From: Prevotella sp. E13-27 | GTDB taxonomy: Bacteria > Bacteroidota > Bacteroidia > Bacteroidales > Bacteroidaceae | DNA length: 64,000 nt | Assembly (NCBI RefSeq): GCF_023217965.1 | Contig: NZ_JALPSC010000002.1 | Location: forward strand, 434,001-498,000 | Direction of reading: 5' to 3' | Shown here: positions 59,018 to 64,000 of the stretch, piece by piece | Layout: every line of letters begins with the position of its first letter | Position numbering within the stretch: position 1 is the stretch's first letter | Made by a program: the position numbers and the translations under genes | The notes under the pieces: model-generated | The model's database searches: none | What the model was told of the DNA's origin: nothing | The model's input: only the letters and a program-made list of their open reading frames with translations

Positions 59018-61279
59018 ATGAAGAAATTAGCTATAGTTATTTCAGCGATGATGCTTACTGCAACATCGATTATGGCACGTCCTGGCTATACTAAGCCTGT
59101 TGATGTGTTTCAGCCAGACGGAACAACTGTCACATTGCTGATGCATGGTGACGAGTTCCGTAGTTTTATGACAACAATAGACGGCTATACCGTAGTAAAG
59201 GGAAGTGACGGCTTCTACCGTTTTGCACAGAAGAATGCCGAGGGAATGCTCGAGGAAACAAGCGTAGTGGCGAAGAATCCTTCAGAGCGTACGCTCAGTG
59301 AGAACGTGTTCCTTGCTAACCAGAAGAAAATGCTGGCTCCTAAAGCTACAAAAGCTGAGCTTGAACTGAAGGAAAGCGCTAAGGGACTCTTGGAGAACCC
59401 GTTGTTCGGAAGAGCAGCTCAGAAGTCTGTCGTAGGAAAGAAGAATGTTATCTGGCAACCCATTGACTACAGCCAGTTCAAGGGACTTGTCATTCTCGTG
59501 GAGTGGAACGACAAGAAGTTCCTCAGCTCTGACCCAAAGAGCTTCTATCAGGATCTGACAAGCAAGAAAAACTATACGGACTCTACAAAGACGAACTATC
59601 CTGTTAATGTAGAGGGTAGCGTGAGAGACTATTTCTATCAGAACTCAATGGGAGTGTTTGACCCTACGTTTGACGTCGTAGGTCCTGTTACAATTAATTA
59701 TTCTTGCGAATATCCCTGGCCAAAGCATAATAATCAGGAAAATCCCGGCTACATGAACAGACAGCTGAACATTATAAAGGCTGTCATGAATGCTGTAAAC
59801 AGCTCTGTTGACTTCACAAAATATGACCTGGATAACAATGGATATATTGACATGGTCTATTTCATCTTCGCTGGTTACGGAAGCTATGTGCAGGGAAACA
59901 ACGAGAAGTACCTATGGCCACATGCCAACGATCTCACCTCAGTAGCATCTGGTTACTCGCTGCGTTGGGACAACAGATTTATGGGACGTTATGCCTGCAG
60001 TGTGGAGATTCAAGACTATGAGGGATTTGCTGAGCAGCATAAGAATCTCGACGGTATAGGCACTATGTGCCATGAGTTCAGTCATGTGCTTGGCCTTGCC
60101 GATCATTATGATACTGACTATGAGGGCAGCGGCGGCGAGTCGCGCCATCCTGATGAGTGGGACGTTATGGCAGGCGGTGCTGACCATAACTATGGACTTA
60201 CTCCTGCCGGCTACAGCTCATACGAGCGCTACAGCCTCGGATTCAGCGAGCTGCAGACTCTCGATGTTGCCGGCAACTACGAGCTTGAGCCATTTGATAC
60301 TTCAAACAAGTTCTATCAGCTGAAGACTGGCACTAATAATGAGGTCTTCTACTTAGAGAACCGTCAGAACCAGGGCTGGGACCGCTTCCTGCCTGGTCAT
60401 GGAATGCTCATCTGGCGTGTTGACGAGACAGATCCTACGGTATGGCAAACAAACGTTGTGAACACCACACCTTCACGCCTGTATCTCGAACTGCTTTCGT
60501 CAAAGCCTGATAGGGACATAAACTCTGAATATACGCCTTTCCCAGGTGAAGCAAACGTTATTGATGTGCTTAGTGACGGCACTCCTGCTCTGAAATCATA
60601 TGCAGGAAAACCCGCAGTGCTTGACCTCTACGACATAACAGAGACAGAGGACGGAAAGATTACCTTTACTGCAGGAAAGAACCTATATGATAAGGAGACC
60701 GAGACATTCGAGACTATCGCTGAGACTACTGGCGACGCAACAGACCTCAATGGAACATTCTGCAAGTGGAATCTGACTAATGCTGTTATTGCTGCTCCAG
60801 CCAGCGGTAAGGGTAATGGCAATCGTGTGTTGAAGATTAACCGTAACGGTATTGCTGAGACTCAGGCAACAAGCTATGCAATCCGCAATTTCAGCTTTAA
60901 AGTGTGGAATGGTACTGCCAAGACGAAACTTTCCGTGAAGTACCGCGTGAGTGACCAGGACAACTGGACGGCTATTCCAACAACCGATGGTAAGACACAG
61001 GTTGATATTGCCAAGAACGGAAATGTTGAGCTGACTTATTCTCAGAAGATTCCTGCTGGCGCACAGATACAGATAAGTATGTTGAGTACTACCAATTCTG
61101 CAGCAACATATATCGATGATATCGTGTTCGGTGTTGACAAGAACGCTGCCAATGGCATTGATGATATCAAGATGTCGTCAGCAAAGGAGAAAGGCGTTTA
61201 TAACCTTGCCGGCCAGAAGGTAGATGCCAATTACAAAGGCATTATCGTTCGTGATGGTAAGAAGGCTATTGTAAAGTAA
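59018..61279 (+). CDS. M6 family secreted metalloprotease
   Basis: 753 residues from the ATG at 59018 (signal ending TSIMARP). M6 (immune inhibitor A-like) catalytic motif HEFSHVLGLADHYD near residue 352, preceded by DLDNNGYIDMVYF and followed by EWDVMAGG. The C-terminal half has a jelly-roll-like region (about 560-700) and ends with YNLAGQKVD..VRDGKKAIVK, the sorting-like tail also seen in two other proteins here. Probably exported to the cell surface or medium to degrade proteins. Confidence 0.9.
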   Translation: MKKLAIVISAMMLTATSIMARPGYTKPVDVFQPDGTTVTLLMHGDEFRSFMTTIDGYTVVKGSDGFYRFAQKNAEGMLEETSVVAKNPSERTLSENVFLANQKKMLAPKATKAELELKESAKGLLENPLFGRAAQKSVVGKKNVIWQPIDYSQFKGLVILVEWNDKKFLSSDPKSFYQDLTSKKNYTDSTKTNYPVNVEGSVRDYFYQNSMGVFDPTFDVVGPVTINYSCEYPWPKHNNQENPGYMNRQLNIIKAVMNAVNSSVDFTKYDLDNNGYIDMVYFIFAGYGSYVQGNNEKYLWPHANDLTSVASGYSLRWDNRFMGRYACSVEIQDYEGFAEQHKNLDGIGTMCHEFSHVLGLADHYDTDYEGSGGESRHPDEWDVMAGGADHNYGLTPAGYSSYERYSLGFSELQTLDVAGNYELEPFDTSNKFYQLKTGTNNEVFYLENRQNQGWDRFLPGHGMLIWRVDETDPTVWQTNVVNTTPSRLYLELLSSKPDRDINSEYTPFPGEANVIDVLSDGTPALKSYAGKPAVLDLYDITETEDGKITFTAGKNLYDKETETFETIAETTGDATDLNGTFCKWNLTNAVIAAPASGKGNGNRVLKINRNGIAETQATSYAIRNFSFKVWNGTAKTKLSVKYRVSDQDNWTAIPTTDGKTQVDIAKNGNVELTYSQKIPAGAQIQISMLSTTNSAATYIDDIVFGVDKNAANGIDDIKMSSAKEKGVYNLAGQKVDANYKGIIVRDGKKAIVK

Positions 61280-61309
61280 AAACAGAAACTTAACAAAATA
61301 AATATTATT

Positions 61310-61735
61310 ATGCAGAGTGATCCAAAACAGTGCCTTTATTGCACTAACAATCAGACACTTCACGACCTGATGATAGAGTTCGCACAGTTGTCAGTGTCAC
61401 GTGCTTTCCTTTTCAAGGAGCAGACTTATCGCGGCCGCTGTCTCGTGGCATACAAAGACCATGTGAACGACCTTAACGAGCTGAGTGACGAAGACCGTAA
61501 TGCCTTCATGGCCGACGTGGCACGCGTGACACGTGCAATGCAGAAGGCTTTTAATCCCGAAAAGATTAACTATGGCGCATATAGCGACAAGCTTTCTCAT
61601 CTGCATTTCCATCTCGCTCCGAAGTATGTTGACGGACCAGACTATGGTGGCGTGTTCCAGATGAACCCGGGCAAGGTATATCTTTCTGATGCTGAGTATC
61701 AGGAGATGATTGAGAAAATCAAGGAGAATTTATAA
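61310..61735 (+). CDS. HIT family protein
   Basis: A 141-residue protein with the histidine triad SHLHFHLAPKY and an upstream CLYCTNN motif. HIT proteins hydrolyse nucleotide phosphoramidates or dinucleoside polyphosphates. Lies 30 nt after the protease gene but is probably a housekeeping gene. Confidence 0.88.
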   Translation: MQSDPKQCLYCTNNQTLHDLMIEFAQLSVSRAFLFKEQTYRGRCLVAYKDHVNDLNELSDEDRNAFMADVARVTRAMQKAFNPEKINYGAYSDKLSHLHFHLAPKYVDGPDYGGVFQMNPGKVYLSDAEYQEMIEKIKENL

Positions 61736-61738
61736 TTT

Positions 61739-61785
61739 CGATTAATCGATTAAACGGTTAAACGATTAAACGAGATAACGTCCAA
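61739..61785. repeat. Phased ATTAAACG repeats
   Basis: ATTAATCGATTAAACGGTTAAACGATTAAACG units at about 8-9-bp spacing fill the spacer before the DUF1015 gene. Confidence 0.7.
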
Positions 61786-61799
61786 TAACGACCAAAAAT

Positions 61800-63047
61800 A
61801 TGGCAACAGTAAAACCATTTCGCGGCATACGCCCACCGAAAGAACTCGTTGAACAAGTAGAGAGCCGTCCTTACGACGTGCTTGACAGTGAAGAGGCCCG
61901 CGCCGAGGCTGGCGATAATGAGAAGAGCCTCTATCATATAATCAAACCTGAGATTGATTTCCCTGTCGGCACAAGCGAGTATGATCCTCGTGTCTATGAG
62001 AAAGCAGCTGAGAACTTCAAGAAGTTCCAGGATAATGGCTGGTTGGTTCAGGATGCTGACGACCACTATTATATCTATGCTCAGACTATGAATGGCAAAA
62101 CACAGTACGGCCTTGTGGTTGGCGCCTTGGTCGATGACTACATGCAGGGACGCATTAAGAAACACGAGCTGACACGTCGCGACAAGGAAGAAGACCGCAT
62201 GAAGCATGTGCGTGTAAATAATGCAAACATCGAGCCGGTGTTCTTCGCCTATCCTGACAATGCTGTTCTTGACAAGCTCATCATGCGCTATGCAGCAACA
62301 GAGCCTGAGTACGACTTTATAGCACCAATAGACGGCTTCCGTCATCAGTTCTGGGTGATCAGCGACAAGCAGGACATGGAGACCATCACTGCCGAGTTCG
62401 CAAAGATGCCGTCGCTCTATATCGCTGACGGTCACCACCGTTCGGCTGCAGCAGCACTCGTAGGCGCTGAAAAGCAGAAGCAGAACCCCAACCATACAGG
62501 TAAGGAGGAGTATAACTACTTCATGGCAGTGTGCTTCCAGGCATCACAGCTCACCATCCTCGACTATAACCGCGTGGTTAAAGACCTTAACGGTCTCTCT
62601 TCAGAGGAGTTCCTTGCTGCATTGCAGGTGAACTTCATCGTTGAGGATAAGGGTACTGAAATCTATAAGCCGCAGCAGCTGCATGAGTTCTCGCTCTATC
62701 TCGACCAGCATTGGTACAGCCTGAAGGCGAAAGAAGGCACTTACGACGAGACTGACTCTATCGGTGTGCTCGATGTTGACATCTCAAGCCGTCTCATTCT
62801 TGACGAGATACTTGGAATAAAGGATCTGCGCAGCGACAAGCGTATTGACTTCGTTGGCGGACTGCGTGGCCTTGGCGAGCTGAAGCGTCGTGTGGATAGT
62901 GGTGAAATGCGCATGGCACTGGCTCTCTATCCTGTTTCCATGCAGCAAATCATGAATATTGCTGACAGCGGAAAGATCATGCCTCCAAAGGCTACATGGT
63001 TCGAGCCGAAACTGCGCTCAGGACTCGTGATTCATAAACTGTCGTAA
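61800..63047 (+). CDS. DUF1015 family protein
   Basis: A 415-residue protein starting VKPFRGIRPP, with SRPYDVLD, LYIADGHHRSAAA and FMAVCFQASQLTILDYNRVV, all typical of DUF1015. The GHHR motif suggests a ParB/Srx-like nucleotide or metal site. Biochemical role unknown; often near serine-biosynthesis genes in Bacteroidales, which are not in view here. Confidence 0.9.
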   Translation: MATVKPFRGIRPPKELVEQVESRPYDVLDSEEARAEAGDNEKSLYHIIKPEIDFPVGTSEYDPRVYEKAAENFKKFQDNGWLVQDADDHYYIYAQTMNGKTQYGLVVGALVDDYMQGRIKKHELTRRDKEEDRMKHVRVNNANIEPVFFAYPDNAVLDKLIMRYAATEPEYDFIAPIDGFRHQFWVISDKQDMETITAEFAKMPSLYIADGHHRSAAAALVGAEKQKQNPNHTGKEEYNYFMAVCFQASQLTILDYNRVVKDLNGLSSEEFLAALQVNFIVEDKGTEIYKPQQLHEFSLYLDQHWYSLKAKEGTYDETDSIGVLDVDISSRLILDEILGIKDLRSDKRIDFVGGLRGLGELKRRVDSGEMRMALALYPVSMQQIMNIADSGKIMPPKATWFEPKLRSGLVIHKLS

Positions 63048-63057
63048 TGACGTTATT

Positions 63058-63178
63058 TCGGAATGTCGATTTATCGAATAATCGTTTAATCGAAATATCG
63101 AATAATCGTTTAATCGAAATATCGAAAAATCGTTTAATCGAAATATCGAAAAATCGAGAAATCGTTATAACGACGAGA
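63058..63178. repeat. Dense ATCG-phased repeat array
   Basis: About thirteen units ending in ATCG (AAATATCG, TTTAATCG, AATAATCG, AAAAATCG) at 8-9-bp spacing fill the whole spacer between DUF1015 and YigZ genes. Longer superunits of about 34 bp repeat three times. Confidence 0.85.
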
Positions 63179-63186
63179 AAATAATA

Positions 63187-63774
63187 ATGACCGACGAATT
63201 CAAGACGATATCAAATACAAGCGAGGGATTTTACTCTGAAAAGCGGAGTAAATTCCTCGCTTTTGCTCACCATGTAGAATCGCTAGACGAGATAAAGAAC
63301 CTGCTGGCGGACTATAGGAAGAAATACTACGATGCCCGTCATGTATGCTATGCATATATGCTTGGTGCTGACCGCACAGACTTCCGTGCCAACGATGACG
63401 GAGAACCTTCGTCAACAGCAGGCAAACCCATTCTTGGGCAGATAAACAGCAATGAGCTGACTGACATTCTTATTGTCGTGGTGCGCTATTATGGAGGAGT
63501 GAATCTTGGAACGAGCGGTCTCATTGTGGCATATCGTGAGGCGGCTGCCGATGCCATAGCTCATGCTGACGTCATTACCAAGCAAGTGGAAGAGATTGTT
63601 ACCTATGACTTCCCTTATGTGATGATGAACGACGTGATGCGAATAGTGAAGGAGATGCAGCCACGAATAATTGAACAGACATACGACAATAATTGTCAGA
63701 TAAAATTAAGCATCAGACGCTCTGAGGCAGACCAGCTGCGCTCACGTCTGAAGAAACTAAGTTTTGGAGAATAA
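63187..63774 (+). CDS. YigZ/IMPACT family protein
   Basis: A 195-residue protein: N-terminal UPF0029 domain with KRSKFLAFA, ARHVCYAYM, NDDGEPSSTAGKPIL and VRYYGGVNLGTSGL, then a small C-terminal domain (DUF1949-like). Related to eukaryotic IMPACT, a translation-stress regulator; the bacterial role is unclear. Confidence 0.92.
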   Translation: MTDEFKTISNTSEGFYSEKRSKFLAFAHHVESLDEIKNLLADYRKKYYDARHVCYAYMLGADRTDFRANDDGEPSSTAGKPILGQINSNELTDILIVVVRYYGGVNLGTSGLIVAYREAAADAIAHADVITKQVEEIVTYDFPYVMMNDVMRIVKEMQPRIIEQTYDNNCQIKLSIRRSEADQLRSRLKKLSFGE

Positions 63775-64000
63775 TGGATAAGATAGGATCATATGAATTT
63801 ATGGCAGAGCCGTTCCATTGCGACTTCTCTGGCCGACTGTTTATGGGACACATGGGCAACCACATGCTCAATGCCGCTGACTTCCATTCGTCAGCTCGTG
63901 GCTTCGGAATGAAGTATCTGATGACCATCAAGCGCTCGTGGGTGCTCTCACGACTGGCCATAGAGATGGAGGAGATGCCTGCACAGTACACAAAGTTCAA
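63774..64000 (+). CDS. Acyl-ACP thioesterase, 3' partial
   Basis: Starts at the ATG overlapping the YigZ stop (TAATG) and runs off the window. The 75 visible residues (FHCDFSGRLFMGHMGNHML, NAADFHSSARGFG, WVLSRLAIEMEEMP) match the first hot-dog domain of Bacteroidales acyl-ACP thioesterases, which release fatty acids from acyl carrier protein. Confidence 0.85.
   Translation, partial: MDKIGSYEFMAEPFHCDFSGRLFMGHMGNHMLNAADFHSSARGFGMKYLMTIKRSWVLSRLAIEMEEMPAQYTKF

Noticed and set aside
63058..63178. CRISPR array
   Set aside because: Units are 8-9 bp, with no spacers of regular unique sequence and no cas genes in the window. No CRISPR array was seen anywhere in the window.

Overview
The window looks like a chromosome segment from a gut- or rumen-type Bacteroidales bacterium, most likely Prevotellaceae. 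Seen in the sequence: many promoters with the Bacteroidetes -7 box TAnnTTTGC (often with TTTG about 20 nt upstream), a SusC/SusD pair, a RagA-like TonB receptor, families largely confined to the phylum (smalltalk protein, DUF4248, DUF4302, DUF5689, DUF6048, DUF6452, DUF1573), and few Shine-Dalgarno sequences. The genus is an inference.

Layout. 1-2667: end of a VirE_N/DUF3987 primase-helicase-like cassette with a DUF5675 protein. 2704-4720: an AAA/DUF4143 ATPase between two identical tRNA-Thr copies; the right copy follows a likely SRP RNA. 4850-9222: one operon of DUF4199, a glycosyltransferase, DUF6452, DUF6048, ApbE and a Crp-like regulator. 9343-16289: a candidate small RNA, a membrane-anchored AraC regulator facing a 1549-residue repetitive surface protein across an operator-like repeat array, then an orphan sensor-like membrane protein. 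16587-20457: EEP hydrolase, uridine kinase, DUF308 protein, histidine phosphatase, fimbrial-type lipoprotein. 20459-27668: hutI and myo-inositol-phosphate synthase facing PgpA, GtrA, CDP-alcohol transferase and PAP2 genes, which resembles the Bacteroidetes inositol-lipid locus; a Wzi-like porin and a lipoprotein follow. 27836-32563: TonB receptor plus two OB-fold-type lipoproteins. 32659-37643: minus-strand transporter, glycosyltransferase, alkaline phosphatase, DUF1573 and GH105 genes. 37738-40749: an accessory patch with inverted repeats, a REP-associated (RAYT) transposase flanked by perfect 32-bp inverted repeats, and two toxin-antitoxin pairs, the first between 40-bp direct repeats. 40758-43256: AmmeMemoRadiSam genes. 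43492-45879: tRNA-Lys, tdk, rsmI, coiled-coil lipoprotein. 46459-53833: SusC/SusD/zinc metallohydrolase/DUF4302 uptake locus. 53915-58776: a secreted protein, then a second cassette (frameshifted XRE regulator, VapE, DUF4248, amidase, HU-like, smalltalk). 59018-64000: M6 protease, HIT, DUF1015, YigZ and the start of an acyl-ACP thioesterase.

The most unusual content is not protein-coding. Several short repeat families recur across the window: a nearly identical 140-bp palindromic element (two copies); intergenic arrays and palindromes built from roughly 9-bp phased units; and a composite repeat, a GAG-TTTAGAGT-type tract plus a GC-rich block, which occurs between genes and also in frame inside two unrelated genes. 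Other targets are a 33-bp-period operator-like array at the ATPase promoter, four promoters lying almost on their start codons (possible leaderless mRNAs), and a radical SAM gene apparently shortened next to a toxin-antitoxin module.
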